From contig JAKQPY010000008.1 in NCBI GenBank assembly GCA_029564465.1, forward strand, positions 1 through 59,010: a stretch of 59,010 bases of DNA. The letters run 5' to 3'. The notes under the pieces were generated by a model, which saw nothing but the letters and a program-made list of their open reading frames with translations, had not been told where the DNA came from and searched no databases. The translations under genes were made by a program, and so were the position numbers. Position 1 is the first letter of the stretch. Every line of letters begins with the position of its first letter. Origin of the DNA: JAGOEF01 sp029564465 (GTDB lineage Bacteria; Bacteroidota; Bacteroidia; Bacteroidales; ML635J-15). This document shows, one piece after another, positions 27,688 through 37,080 of this stretch.

Positions 27688-29117
27688 TGAAGAAGAAAGT
27701 TAAATGCTTATTGTTCAGCCCGCACTTCCATTATGTAAAAGGCAGTATTTACAGGGAAATTAGTAATCTTGACCCACCACTTGGGTTAATTTCACTCGCA
27801 GCTTATCTTAATGAAAAAGGTTTTAACACACAGGTTTTTGACCTGAATGTCGAAATTAAATCAAGCGAAGAGTTCCCTGATTTTCTTGATACTCTGACAA
27901 ATCATTATGAACTGAATGATGTAGTTTTTGGCATATCGTTTTTGACCCCATATGTACACAATTCTTATGCAGTTGCAAAATTTATTAAACAGAAATTTCC
28001 TGATTCAAAGGTTGTTGCAGGTGGAGCACATGCAACATTTATGGCAGAAGAAGTACTGAATAGCACTTTCGTTGATGTGGTCGTTAGGGGCGAAGGCGAA
28101 ATAAGTCTTTTCGAAGTGCTTGCTGGAATACCTGTCAGCCAGATTCAGGGAATAAGTTATCGCGAAATCAACAACGGTGTAGTCGAAATTGTCAACAATA
28201 GCGACCGAGAAAGAATAAAGGACATAAATACACTTCCTTTTCCTGCCTATGAGCAATTAAAAATGGAATATTATGAACCCATTCTGGGATCGAACCGAAA
28301 ACGGCCATCAGCCAATATTGTTACATCACGTGGTTGCCCCGGAAAATGTGTTTTCTGTTGCAAAACTTTTGGGCAGCAAGTTACCTACAAACGCCCTGAT
28401 ACAATACTTGGCGAAATAAAGCTTTTAATGAGCCGGTATAAGGTTAAGCACATTAATATATATGATGATACTTTTACCCTGAGCCGTAAACGTGTCGATG
28501 AGTTCTGTGATTTGCTGATTTCCGAAAAACTTGACATGGAATGGACCTGCTTTGCCAGAATCGATACAATGGATGCCGAAATCCTCATGAAAATGAAAAA
28601 AGCCGGATGCTATCAGATTATGTACGGTGTTGAGAATTTTAATCAGGAAATTCTCGATAGCCTGGCTAAAGGAATAAAAATTGAAAAAATCGAAGAAGTA
28701 ATCCGGCAAACCCGAATTGCAGGAATTGTCACCCGTGTTTCGGTAATGGTCGGAAATACTCTTGATACCTGGGATACGTACCGGTCGAACATAAAGGCAT
28801 TAAAAAAACTGAAACCCGATATTTTGGTGTCGAGCATTTATACACCTATTCCAGGTTCCAAATTGTATGAAAGTGCAAAAGCCGAAAGCCGGTTGCTGAC
28901 TACCGATTGGAGTAAATTTGCAGGTAATAATTCGGTGATGCGACTAGACCATCTGACGCAAAAGGATGTTGTAAGACAATATCAGAAAATATACTCCGAT
29001 TATTATTACAATATTCCTTATTTTTTCAGACGAATAAAACGAATTAACAGCTGGAGTGAATTTAAAAGTACTGCCAGGGCTTTCTTTTATGTTTTAAGAT
29101 TTATTATCAGCCGCTAG
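27687..29117 (+). CDS. B12-binding domain radical SAM protein (third of a tandem three)
   Basis: A 476-residue paralogue. Key strings are LGLISLAAYLNEKGF, VVAGGAHATFMAEE and VVRGEGEISLFE. The cluster motif CPGKCVFC is at residues 217-224, followed directly by another Cys (FCCK). Then come INIYDDTFTLSRKR, CFARIDTMD, IMYGVENFNQ and YTPIPGSKLY. It is the last plus-strand gene of the group and ends 8 bp from the stop of a convergent radical SAM gene on the minus strand. Confidence 0.92.
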   Translation: MKKKVKCLLFSPHFHYVKGSIYREISNLDPPLGLISLAAYLNEKGFNTQVFDLNVEIKSSEEFPDFLDTLTNHYELNDVVFGISFLTPYVHNSYAVAKFIKQKFPDSKVVAGGAHATFMAEEVLNSTFVDVVVRGEGEISLFEVLAGIPVSQIQGISYREINNGVVEIVNNSDRERIKDINTLPFPAYEQLKMEYYEPILGSNRKRPSANIVTSRGCPGKCVFCCKTFGQQVTYKRPDTILGEIKLLMSRYKVKHINIYDDTFTLSRKRVDEFCDLLISEKLDMEWTCFARIDTMDAEILMKMKKAGCYQIMYGVENFNQEILDSLAKGIKIEKIEEVIRQTRIAGIVTRVSVMVGNTLDTWDTYRSNIKALKKLKPDILVSSIYTPIPGSKLYESAKAESRLLTTDWSKFAGNNSVMRLDHLTQKDVVRQYQKIYSDYYYNIPYFFRRIKRINSWSEFKSTARAFFYVLRFIISR

Positions 29118-29125
29118 TTATATCC

Positions 29126-30472
29126 TTAGTTCCTAACACCCGTATCGAAAAAGAATTTAAAAAGCCGGATTCCAAGATCAAAAAACTTGACTGGCTGTAA
29201 ATAGTATCCTATAAAAGCCATCATTTTAATTCTTTTTAGTTTTTTTAATTGTAGGTTTTTGGGTATATAATAAGGCAAATCACTTTCTCCACGCATGTAC
29301 CTCTTCCATATATCAGATTCAAAATTGCTTTCCCCGATTCCATATTTGAAAATTGGCGATTGTGGGAGAGCGGTCATATTGTAGTATTGTGCATAATTGG
29401 CTCTCAGGCGTTTCGAAAATCTTATGGTTTGATGAATCTGCTCGTACGACTCTCCCGGATTACCTAATACATAAGAGCATAATACACGTACATGATTTTC
29501 GCGAAGGCAGTTGATTATGGATATGTATTGTGAACTCGGTATGTTTTTATTGATTTTTTTTCGTATATCTTCATCACCGGCTTCAACCCCAATAATAGCA
29601 TAATGCAACCCCGCATTTTTCATAATCCGGATTAATTCCGGATCGAGTGTGTCGGCCCGTGTGCAACATGTCCATTTAAACTTAATTTTTTCAGCTATTA
29701 TCCAATTACATAGATCGACCACACGCTGCCGGTTATAAGTAAAAGTATCATCCACAAAACTTATCCACTCAAGTTTCTTATCAACAACCAGATAGCGTAT
29801 TTGTTGCTTGACAGAATCGAGTGGATATTCTTTATATTTGTTTTTCCCGGGGTCTTTGCAAAATTTACAGTTATATGCGCAACCTCGGGTTGTAATCATT
29901 GTAAACCATTTACGACCATAAAAAATATTCTGGTATTTATTGATGTCGTATAGTTTGTAAAGGGGTAAGTTGTCCGATTGAGTAACGTCGTAAAATGCGG
30001 GTTTATCTTTCCTGTTTTGCGACGGAATTATTAATCCTTTAATATCGTCAAATCGATAATCCCCTTGTGCTATTTTTTTCAGAAATAATGGGAAACTTTG
30101 CTCGGCATGACCGGTAAACCCATAGTCTAATCCCATTTCACCAATAATATCAGGGTCGTTTGTTACATGTGGTCCTCCGGCAACAATAATAATTTCAGGG
30201 TATTTTTTCCTAATTTCGATGGTGATTCTATAGAACAGGGGTAACGAAATCGACATAATAGAATAGCCAATTACCAGCGGGCGGGTTGTCGCGATAAGTG
30301 AAATTAGTTTCCGAATATTCCCCCGGTGAAGATCAATATCGTACAACTCGCTCGACAGTTGCTCGCGCTGCAACAATTCTGCCAGATAGCCTACCCCAAG
30401 ATACGGGTATATCGAGAATTGGATAGCCCTCGATTTCGATGAGGTTACAAACAGACAATCTATACCCGGCAT
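29126..30472 (-). CDS. B12-binding domain radical SAM protein
   Basis: A 448-residue protein starting at ATG. The N-terminal Rossmann part has YLGVGYLAELLQREQ, IIVAGGPHVTNDPD and FTGHAEQSFPLFL. The cluster motif CAYNCKFC is at residues 198-205, and the barrel continues with ISFVDDTFTYNRQR, CCTRADTLD and AIIGVEAGDEDI. It lies 2 bp downstream of the 30475-32007 gene on the same strand, forming a two-gene unit opposite the tandem three. It is more distant from those three than they are from each other. Confidence 0.92.
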   Translation of the reverse strand: MPGIDCLFVTSSKSRAIQFSIYPYLGVGYLAELLQREQLSSELYDIDLHRGNIRKLISLIATTRPLVIGYSIMSISLPLFYRITIEIRKKYPEIIIVAGGPHVTNDPDIIGEMGLDYGFTGHAEQSFPLFLKKIAQGDYRFDDIKGLIIPSQNRKDKPAFYDVTQSDNLPLYKLYDINKYQNIFYGRKWFTMITTRGCAYNCKFCKDPGKNKYKEYPLDSVKQQIRYLVVDKKLEWISFVDDTFTYNRQRVVDLCNWIIAEKIKFKWTCCTRADTLDPELIRIMKNAGLHYAIIGVEAGDEDIRKKINKNIPSSQYISIINCLRENHVRVLCSYVLGNPGESYEQIHQTIRFSKRLRANYAQYYNMTALPQSPIFKYGIGESNFESDIWKRYMRGESDLPYYIPKNLQLKKLKRIKMMAFIGYYLQPVKFFDLGIRLFKFFFDTGVRN

Positions 30473-30474
30473 AT

Positions 30475-32007
30475 TTATTTTTTATTGAAAGCGCTCAAGC
30501 TTTTAAACAACTTTCGGGTTTTAATTCCATGAACACTGAATACACTTAAAAACATGAATCCAAATTTAATCGAAATATCGGTTAATAAAACCACAAGTGC
30601 CGGTAGTATTTTTATAAATGCACCAAACGACTTTCCGAAACTGATAATTGCATCTCCCCATCCTTTGTCGGAGACTATTCGTTTTATGATCCTCCAACGG
30701 AAATAATATCTGAAATAGGCAAATAAAATTTCGTTTTTAATTCCATAGCCATTCGCTCCTTCGGGAATAAAAGGAAAATTGGCTTTCTTCCAGAAAGGAC
30801 GTACCAGAACTTCCTGCGAGTTGAAATTTTTGTAATCCGGTAGTATTTTCAATTGGTTCTCTGTAAGCAGTTGGTCATACATGGCAGTCCCCGGATAAGG
30901 CACTACATTGTTGAATTTTGCCAGGTCAATATTGTTGTGTATTGCAAAGTCAACACATTCATCTCTGACTTGTACTGTTTCACCGGGCAGGCAAAACAAA
31001 AAATTCGCCATTACTTTGTAGCCGATGCCTTGCGCTAGTTTTACAGCTGCCTCAATTTCGAAAACCGATTCGTCCTTTCCAATTTGCTTTAGTAGTGTGT
31101 CCGACACCGTCTCAATGCCAAAAAACACGGCCTTAAAACCACTGCTAAACATCAATTCAAGAATTTCCTTATTCATGTCTCTAGTCCGGGCCTGAAATGA
31201 GTAGGTTACACCCCTTAGTTTCGCTGATGAATTGATTTCGTGGCAAAGTTCTTCAACACGCTTTTTGTTTGCAAGAAAATTATCATCGAAAAAAGCAATT
31301 TCACGCTGACCATAGCGTTCAGCAAGCAATTCGAGTTCTGCAACAACCGTTTTTGAGTTTTTATAGCGATACCGTCGCTGCCCGACGGTTTTCACACAGC
31401 AAAAAGAACAATTATACGGACATCCTCTTGAACTGATAATATGACCACGGTTATACTGTTTCCATGAATCGAACAGATCGTATGGAAAATCAGGCAAGGC
31501 ATCAATGTCTTTAATTGGAATACCCGGTGGGTTTACTATCACCTCATTGCCTTTTCGATAGCCGATTCCCGGGACTGAGCTAAGATTTCTTCCCGATTTA
31601 ATGATGTTATATATGGCAACAATTTCCGATTCAGCTTCACCCACAAAAACATAATCACAACTTTTAACAGAAAAAAGTATTTCTGATGGCATCGATGATG
31701 GATGAATACCACCCATAATAATTATTGAATCAGGATATAGCTTTTTTAACCTGTCGCTTAGCTTTCGTGCCGAAGAAAACGATTCTGTAAGTGTGCTGAT
31801 GGCGAAAATGTATGGTTTGGGATGATTATCAACTATTTTTCTCAGTCTGGCCAGTGGCTTTTTGCAAACCTGCTGATCAACAAACGAAAATCTGATACCA
31901 TTTTTTCGCAACACAGCCATTAAATATCCTATACCGTAAGGAATTGTAATTGGAAAGAAAGGCTTGAATAATCCGGTAGTATTTTGGGCAGTATTAATAA
32001 AAATCAT
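30475..32007 (-). CDS. B12-binding domain radical SAM protein
   Basis: About 510 residues. The ATG at 32007 is preferred over an in-frame TTG at 32019, since a good -7 element lies at 32033-32040. Visible strings are IPYGIGYLMAVLRKNGI, IIIMGGIHPSSMPSE and FVGEAESEIVA. The cluster motif CPYNCSFC is near residues 196-203, followed by another Cys. Then come IAFFDDNFLANKKR, FQARTRDMN and VFFGIETVSDTL. A C-terminal extension carries hydrophobic stretches (IKILPALVVLLTDIS) that could touch the membrane. It is the first gene of the minus-strand pair. Confidence 0.92.
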   Translation of the reverse strand: MIFINTAQNTTGLFKPFFPITIPYGIGYLMAVLRKNGIRFSFVDQQVCKKPLARLRKIVDNHPKPYIFAISTLTESFSSARKLSDRLKKLYPDSIIIMGGIHPSSMPSEILFSVKSCDYVFVGEAESEIVAIYNIIKSGRNLSSVPGIGYRKGNEVIVNPPGIPIKDIDALPDFPYDLFDSWKQYNRGHIISSRGCPYNCSFCCVKTVGQRRYRYKNSKTVVAELELLAERYGQREIAFFDDNFLANKKRVEELCHEINSSAKLRGVTYSFQARTRDMNKEILELMFSSGFKAVFFGIETVSDTLLKQIGKDESVFEIEAAVKLAQGIGYKVMANFLFCLPGETVQVRDECVDFAIHNNIDLAKFNNVVPYPGTAMYDQLLTENQLKILPDYKNFNSQEVLVRPFWKKANFPFIPEGANGYGIKNEILFAYFRYYFRWRIIKRIVSDKGWGDAIISFGKSFGAFIKILPALVVLLTDISIKFGFMFLSVFSVHGIKTRKLFKSLSAFNKK

Positions 32008-32032
32008 AGCCTTAATCAATCAAATAGTGTTG

Positions 32033-32040
32033 CAAACATA
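32033..32040 (-). promoter_or_regulatory. Bacteroidota -7 element TATGTTTG
   Basis: Exact TAnnTTTG match, 25 bp upstream of the preferred ATG of the minus-strand radical SAM pair, in the divergent space before the GT-C-like gene. A second match (TACCTTTG) lies at 32071-32078. Neither has a clean -33 TTTG at 19-21 bp. Confidence 0.4.
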
Positions 32041-32149
32041 GCCCATAGCTCACAAAATCGAGTTTGAACCCAAAGGTAATACAAACTACCCGTATTATTT
32101 GCGTATAAAACACATGAATTAATTGTATTTTAGCCATAAAATTTTATTT

Positions 32150-34492
32150 ATGTCAGAAGGCGCCAAAAAGTACAGACAAATTTCGGGAAGAAAACGAAAA
32201 TGGATTGTCTTGGCTGCAATTCTTTTTCCCTGCTTTCTGGCTGCAGTTTTCTCGGTATATTACGTGTCATATGTTCATTACTATGGAAGTATCGAAGTTA
32301 TATGTGAACAAAAGAATGATTTGAAGGGAGTCGAAGTGCTGGGCCTCAGTCCACTCGGTAACACCTTGAATACCAATAAAAGTGAAAAATTGTTTGAGTA
32401 TAAGCACGAAAGGTTTTATCGAGGGCTCGACTTGATTAATCCCACAGAGAAGTCAGCAAGATTTACAATAATTACCCATTATCAAAACAACGATTCAATT
32501 ACACTCACGATCTCTCCAGGTTCGAGTTACCGTTATAGTTTTGAAAACCTGAATAAGCCTGATTTTATCGAGAAATATAATATGCTTTTAAAATTTATAT
32601 CTCAGAAATTAAGCTTCAAATATTTCTTGGTCGCTAGCCTTTTAATCCTTTTGATTTCAGTGGTTTTTAAGTTTCGAAAAGCACTGAACCAATGCAAACT
32701 ATTCCGGTTTTTGTGGTATTCTTTTAATGTATGGAGAATCACCATGTTATCTTCCCTGTTTGTTATAATCACATCAGGCATCGTGGTGTTGATAGCCGGA
32801 AAATCCCACCTTTTTAGTGAGGAATATTCGATGGATAATCAGGTAAATATTGTTTCGGGCCCCGATCAATTAGACTATCAAACGATTGCAGTCAATTTTG
32901 CATTGAATAACACATGGCGTGTTAACGGCATTGTTGATACTACTACCGATTATCGTTTGAATCTTGATTTTCCTAAATCCCCATCGATGCAAACCGAAAA
33001 CCGGACAAAATTGCTTTTCAATAGTGGGATGGTATGTTACCATCGGTTTCCGGCGTATCCGGTATTGGTGGGTTCCATTTACAAATTGGTCGGTATAAAT
33101 CCTGTGGTTATTAAATGTATTCAATTAGCCTTATTATTCATATGCATGCTATTTATTCCGATTTTTACTTATAAAATTTGGGGTAAGTCTGGTTTTTTTG
33201 CAGGAACGCTAACACAAATTATCCTGTTTTATTTGGCGGCACCGTTGGCAACTCTGGTCTCCCCTGATTTAATTACAATTTGTCTGAATTTTTTCATTAT
33301 CTGGCTGTTTTATAGTTTTCGTAAAAGCAAATCCTTAGGATTGGGTATTGTATTAGGCGTTGTAACAGGTTTTAGTTTCTTAATCAAAAGCAGCCTGATG
33401 TTTTTTGTAGCTTTGATAATGATTTATTGGTTGATATCTATCATTAAATCAAACGACAGAGATTTTCTTAAAAAATCAGTACTGACTTTCATTGTTTTTA
33501 TTGCGGTCTGGCTTCCGTTCAATCTGGTTACAATCAGTAATTTTAAAGCAGAAAAGTTAAAATCAATCAAGCTGATTCACGATATTCGCACCGAAAACGC
33601 CAATACCATTAACCAACGACTTTCTCGTAATGAATACGGTTCAACTATATCACATTGGATTTATCCATTGGATCAGAAAGATATTGATGTCTATTTAAAT
33701 TCAATCGACAACGAATTAATCGAATACAAATCGTTCGATGCTTCAAAAATGCATTTATATCCCGAGAAAAGCGTAAAGTTGGCTTATTTACAAATGCAAA
33801 GCGAGCATTTCGATTGGTTTTTTCTTATTGCCCAGTATCCCATTAACACCGGAATGGATTTGCATAACGAATATGTTATCGATGGGAAGCAACACCCTGA
33901 ATGGAGATCCCGCACCGATAGTTACTACAACAACGATGGAATCAGCAACGAATCGTTCCCGAAATCAGCCATGGGGTTCTATGCACATAATCCAACGCAA
34001 ATCTTCTCGATAGCCGGTTCCAAGTTCAATAGTATTTTTTCAAAGATGTTTGTATTTCGATGGTTTAGTCTTGTTTTACCTGTTTTTGTATTCCTGCGCT
34101 TAGTTTCAGGCAGGTTGCTCAGGCGCAGACTTATTTTAACAATACTGACTTTGCTGGTTTTTGTATTGTTGCCGTTTTTAGGATTAACCGGGTCAATTAT
34201 GCTAAGTATCCTATATTGCTTTACCATCAAGATTTTCGACCGCGACGATACAATTCTTGTTATTCCTGCTGAGTTTTTAGCTGTCATTGCCAGTATGCTG
34301 ATATTTATTACGATAACTTATGCAGTCGAACGGTATGTGTTGTATTATGTCTTGCCTTTCTTCTTTATTGCCTCGGTATGTACCATTCTGATTTTAGAAC
34401 AGTTGTATGCCTGTGTGAAATGTGTGCCTTTCGCACCATTACGAGGAAAATGTGTTATTGATATGAAGAGCAAACAAAAAAGCAAATCTTGA
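32150..34492 (+). CDS. Large polytopic membrane protein, GT39/ArnT-like GT-C glycosyltransferase
   Basis: A 780-residue protein from the ATG at 32150; a TTG at 32123 would add nine residues. It has an N-terminal membrane segment (VLAAILFPCFLAAVFSVYYV), an outer domain of about 130 residues, a second segment, and then a GT-C core. The core shows PDQLDYQTIAVNFALNN in the first loop (acidic residues as in GT39 proteins) and RFPAYPVLVGSIYKLVG, the place of the usual PxYPLFLAxxYKLFG string. At least eleven further helices follow. It probably moves a sugar from a polyprenyl-phosphate donor to a periplasmic acceptor (inferred). It shares its layout with the 737-residue protein at 20201. Confidence 0.8.
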   Translation: MSEGAKKYRQISGRKRKWIVLAAILFPCFLAAVFSVYYVSYVHYYGSIEVICEQKNDLKGVEVLGLSPLGNTLNTNKSEKLFEYKHERFYRGLDLINPTEKSARFTIITHYQNNDSITLTISPGSSYRYSFENLNKPDFIEKYNMLLKFISQKLSFKYFLVASLLILLISVVFKFRKALNQCKLFRFLWYSFNVWRITMLSSLFVIITSGIVVLIAGKSHLFSEEYSMDNQVNIVSGPDQLDYQTIAVNFALNNTWRVNGIVDTTTDYRLNLDFPKSPSMQTENRTKLLFNSGMVCYHRFPAYPVLVGSIYKLVGINPVVIKCIQLALLFICMLFIPIFTYKIWGKSGFFAGTLTQIILFYLAAPLATLVSPDLITICLNFFIIWLFYSFRKSKSLGLGIVLGVVTGFSFLIKSSLMFFVALIMIYWLISIIKSNDRDFLKKSVLTFIVFIAVWLPFNLVTISNFKAEKLKSIKLIHDIRTENANTINQRLSRNEYGSTISHWIYPLDQKDIDVYLNSIDNELIEYKSFDASKMHLYPEKSVKLAYLQMQSEHFDWFFLIAQYPINTGMDLHNEYVIDGKQHPEWRSRTDSYYNNDGISNESFPKSAMGFYAHNPTQIFSIAGSKFNSIFSKMFVFRWFSLVLPVFVFLRLVSGRLLRRRLILTILTLLVFVLLPFLGLTGSIMLSILYCFTIKIFDRDDTILVIPAEFLAVIASMLIFITITYAVERYVLYYVLPFFFIASVCTILILEQLYACVKCVPFAPLRGKCVIDMKSKQKSKS

Positions 34493-34532
34493 AAATGTTG
34501 AATTTTATTACAATATCAGTCCATAAAAGCTT

Positions 34533-35639
34533 ATGAAGAAGATACCTTTCAATCATTTTAATGATTTTTATCTGAACCATAAATCCGGGGTTGACAGCGT
34601 CAGTGGTAATGTATTTGCCTCGGGAAAGTATATCCGGGATGCACATACTGCCTTGCTCGAAGTAAATCTGGCAAAACTTTGCGGGCGAGAGTATGCGGTG
34701 GTAACCGGTTCGTGCACCGATGCCCTGTTTTTTGCGATGAAAGCAGCTGGTGTCAGAGCAGGCGACGAGGTTATTGTACCTGCATTTTCGTATATTGCCA
34801 GCCTGAGTCCGGTGCTCATGTGTAATGCGGTGCCTGTATTTGCCGATATTTGCCCCGACAATTTAATGATCGACCCAGATCAGATCGAAAAACTGATTTC
34901 ACCCAAGACCAGAGCGATTCTCGTTGTGCAGTTGTTTGGCTCCATGCTCAATGCTGCCCCCATTCGTGAAATTGCCGATAAGCATAATCTTGTTATTATT
35001 GAAGATGCTGCCCAGGCCTTGGGAGCTCAGCGTTGCGGTCTGCCGGGTGGTAAGTCCGGTGATGTGTCGTGCATCAGTTTCGACCCGACTAAAATTGTTT
35101 CGGCATTTGCAACCGGTGGGGTTGTCTTGACTGATAATTCTGAAATATTCAGGGAAGTTAAGCAGCTTATTCACCACGGACGGAACAGCAGTGATGAATA
35201 CATAAGTCTTGGATATAATTCGAAAATGTCAGAGATTTCAGCGGCATTAATTAACCTGCAACTCGATGTGCTTGATGAAACCCTGGCAGCTTACAGAAGG
35301 GTTGCCTCCGCTTATTTCGAACGGTTGAAAGACAATAGCCTGATTCTGGCAATAACTCCGGGAACAGAAGTAAATCCGACATTTCATAAATTTGTAATTG
35401 CATGCGAGCACCGCGACTCTCTGCGAAAGCACCTGGCTGACCATGGTATAGAAACCCGTGTACATTATAATACCTTGCTCAATGAGCATAAGCTGCTTTG
35501 CGGGTTCAACCATCGTACAGGCAAACTTCCGGTTTCTGATGTAATGAAAAATAAAGTACTCAGCCTCCCCATTTACCCCGGATTAGGCTCCGACGAACTT
35601 GATTATATTTGTGATTGTATTGCGAAATGGCAGTTTTAA
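34533..35639 (+). CDS. DegT/DnrJ/EryC1/StrS family aminotransferase
   Basis: PLP-dependent sugar aminotransferase of 368 residues, which would convert a keto-sugar nucleotide to an amino sugar. Motifs are SGKYIRDAHTALLEVNLAKL, VVTGSCTDALFFAM, VIVPAFSYIAS, IIEDAAQALGA (PLP-binding Asp), the PLP lysine in FDPTKIVSAFATGG, and a C-terminal SLPIYPGLGSDELDYI. The length is normal. It may act with the oxidoreductase and epimerase genes on the left side of the locus. Confidence 0.93.
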   Translation: MKKIPFNHFNDFYLNHKSGVDSVSGNVFASGKYIRDAHTALLEVNLAKLCGREYAVVTGSCTDALFFAMKAAGVRAGDEVIVPAFSYIASLSPVLMCNAVPVFADICPDNLMIDPDQIEKLISPKTRAILVVQLFGSMLNAAPIREIADKHNLVIIEDAAQALGAQRCGLPGGKSGDVSCISFDPTKIVSAFATGGVVLTDNSEIFREVKQLIHHGRNSSDEYISLGYNSKMSEISAALINLQLDVLDETLAAYRRVASAYFERLKDNSLILAITPGTEVNPTFHKFVIACEHRDSLRKHLADHGIETRVHYNTLLNEHKLLCGFNHRTGKLPVSDVMKNKVLSLPIYPGLGSDELDYICDCIAKWQF

Positions 35640-35712
35640 AAGTAGGCTGAACATTGCAAATAAATTCGAGAACGATGGGTTTCAGAATAAAATCAGTTTA
35701 AACCAAACGTCT

Positions 35713-37080
35713 TTATTGTAGCAGGTGCCTGAAGTTCTGTTGAAGTGCATTATCGTTGATCCGGCCAAGGTGCGAATACATAAAACCGGCTTCGTAAGCT
35801 TCAGTGATAAGCACCGAGATGTCGATTACTAACGAATTCTCAAACGAATTTAAAATGTTTTCAATCCTTGCCCAAACCCTTGGGTTTTCCGAGATATTAT
35901 ACCCAAACTTAATCCGAAGCTCTTCCTTTAATGTTGAGGCAGGAATTAATCCTTTACCTGATTCCCTTTGAACCGCTTCCATTTTTAAAAACTCAAGTCT
36001 GGCTACCATGTCGTTATATACACTGGCATTGTGTCGGTTAACTTCAGCCACATTTTGCGGAAGATTCTCTCTGAGAAATCTGATTGCCTTGTCGAGTTCC
36101 CCGCTATGCATAACCCACAAGGCATTGACAAACGGGAACCGGACTTCGCTGTACCACAGGTTGGCATTATGTTTATTGGCAAGTTGCATTATATCGGGCA
36201 AATCAGGAATGTTATCTTTCATGGCACAGGCAGTAATTCCCAATATCCGCTTATGTATCGCGGCATATTCCGAAAAATATCCAAGATTGCTCAGTACCTG
36301 TTGTATTTCGCCGTTTAACCTGATGTTTCGGTAGGCCTCCGGTTTTACGGCGTCAATCGAAATATTCAGGTAGAAATTTCCTCTGTTGAGTAAGTTTTTA
36401 ATTCGCTCGTTTAAAATTGTACCGTTGGTTTGTATGGTAATTCTGCACTCCGGGTTAATGTTGATAATTTGCTCCCAGATTTTATAGTAAATATTGTTTA
36501 AAAATGGCTCTCCACCGCTGAAACGGGCTTCTTTCAGGTGGGGTATTAGAGATTCAATTTCCGATATAAATCCATCTCCATACAGTGAATTTGATTTCTC
36601 AAAGAAACCAACCGACTTATTTCTGATGGCTGATGAGGAGTATTCCGAGCACATGATGCATTCGAGATTACACTCGGTGGCAATTTTAAAATCGAGCATC
36701 ACCGGACTTTTAGAGTTTTCTGCATAGTTTTCGTAAAGCAACGGGTTTACTGAACCGTAATTACCGTTTAGAAATGAAAAAACACATTCGCTGCAACCCG
36801 CCGAAAAATCGGCTTTCGACAATTTTTTTCGGAGATATTTTATTTTATCCGAATTCCATGCATCAATGATACGAACCTCCGGGTATTTCCCTAAGCTAAA
36901 AGAGTTGTTATGACAACAAACCGTTATGTTACCATCGGGGAGAAATCGAAGGCTTTTCAAAGGGGCCAAACACACCGGCTTCTTCCTGTTTAGCGGTAAT
37001 CTGTGTTTGCGATAGGAACTTAGAATTTTTCGGGGTAATATGTTTTGATTATCCTTCAATGACTTACAAGTTAAAAGCAA
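35713..37080 (-). CDS. Radical SAM protein with N-terminal twitch domain
   Basis: A 455-residue protein starting at TTG (37080), overlapping the stop of the gene before it by 17 bp. Residues 37-99 carry the twitch-type Cys set (C37, C55-C56, C96, C99, around FLPDGNITVCCHNN and GCSEC), placed before the radical SAM core rather than after it. The core motif CNLECIMC is at residues 137-144, followed by FSGGEPFLNNIYYKIW, ITIQTNGTILN and ISIDAVKPEAY. The C-terminal 100 residues are helical without known motif. The substrate is unknown; related genes at 37064, 38499 and 48570 share this layout. Confidence 0.9.
   Translation of the reverse strand: MLLTCKSLKDNQNILPRKILSSYRKHRLPLNRKKPVCLAPLKSLRFLPDGNITVCCHNNSFSLGKYPEVRIIDAWNSDKIKYLRKKLSKADFSAGCSECVFSFLNGNYGSVNPLLYENYAENSKSPVMLDFKIATECNLECIMCSEYSSSAIRNKSVGFFEKSNSLYGDGFISEIESLIPHLKEARFSGGEPFLNNIYYKIWEQIININPECRITIQTNGTILNERIKNLLNRGNFYLNISIDAVKPEAYRNIRLNGEIQQVLSNLGYFSEYAAIHKRILGITACAMKDNIPDLPDIMQLANKHNANLWYSEVRFPFVNALWVMHSGELDKAIRFLRENLPQNVAEVNRHNASVYNDMVARLEFLKMEAVQRESGKGLIPASTLKEELRIKFGYNISENPRVWARIENILNSFENSLVIDISVLITEAYEAGFMYSHLGRINDNALQQNFRHLLQ

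Noticed and set aside
24800..32007. Ladderane or hopanoid locus assignment
   Set aside because: The gene types overlap partly (B12 radical SAM, FabF, FabZ, ACP), but no squalene-hopene cyclase or other defining gene is visible, so the assignment is not supported.
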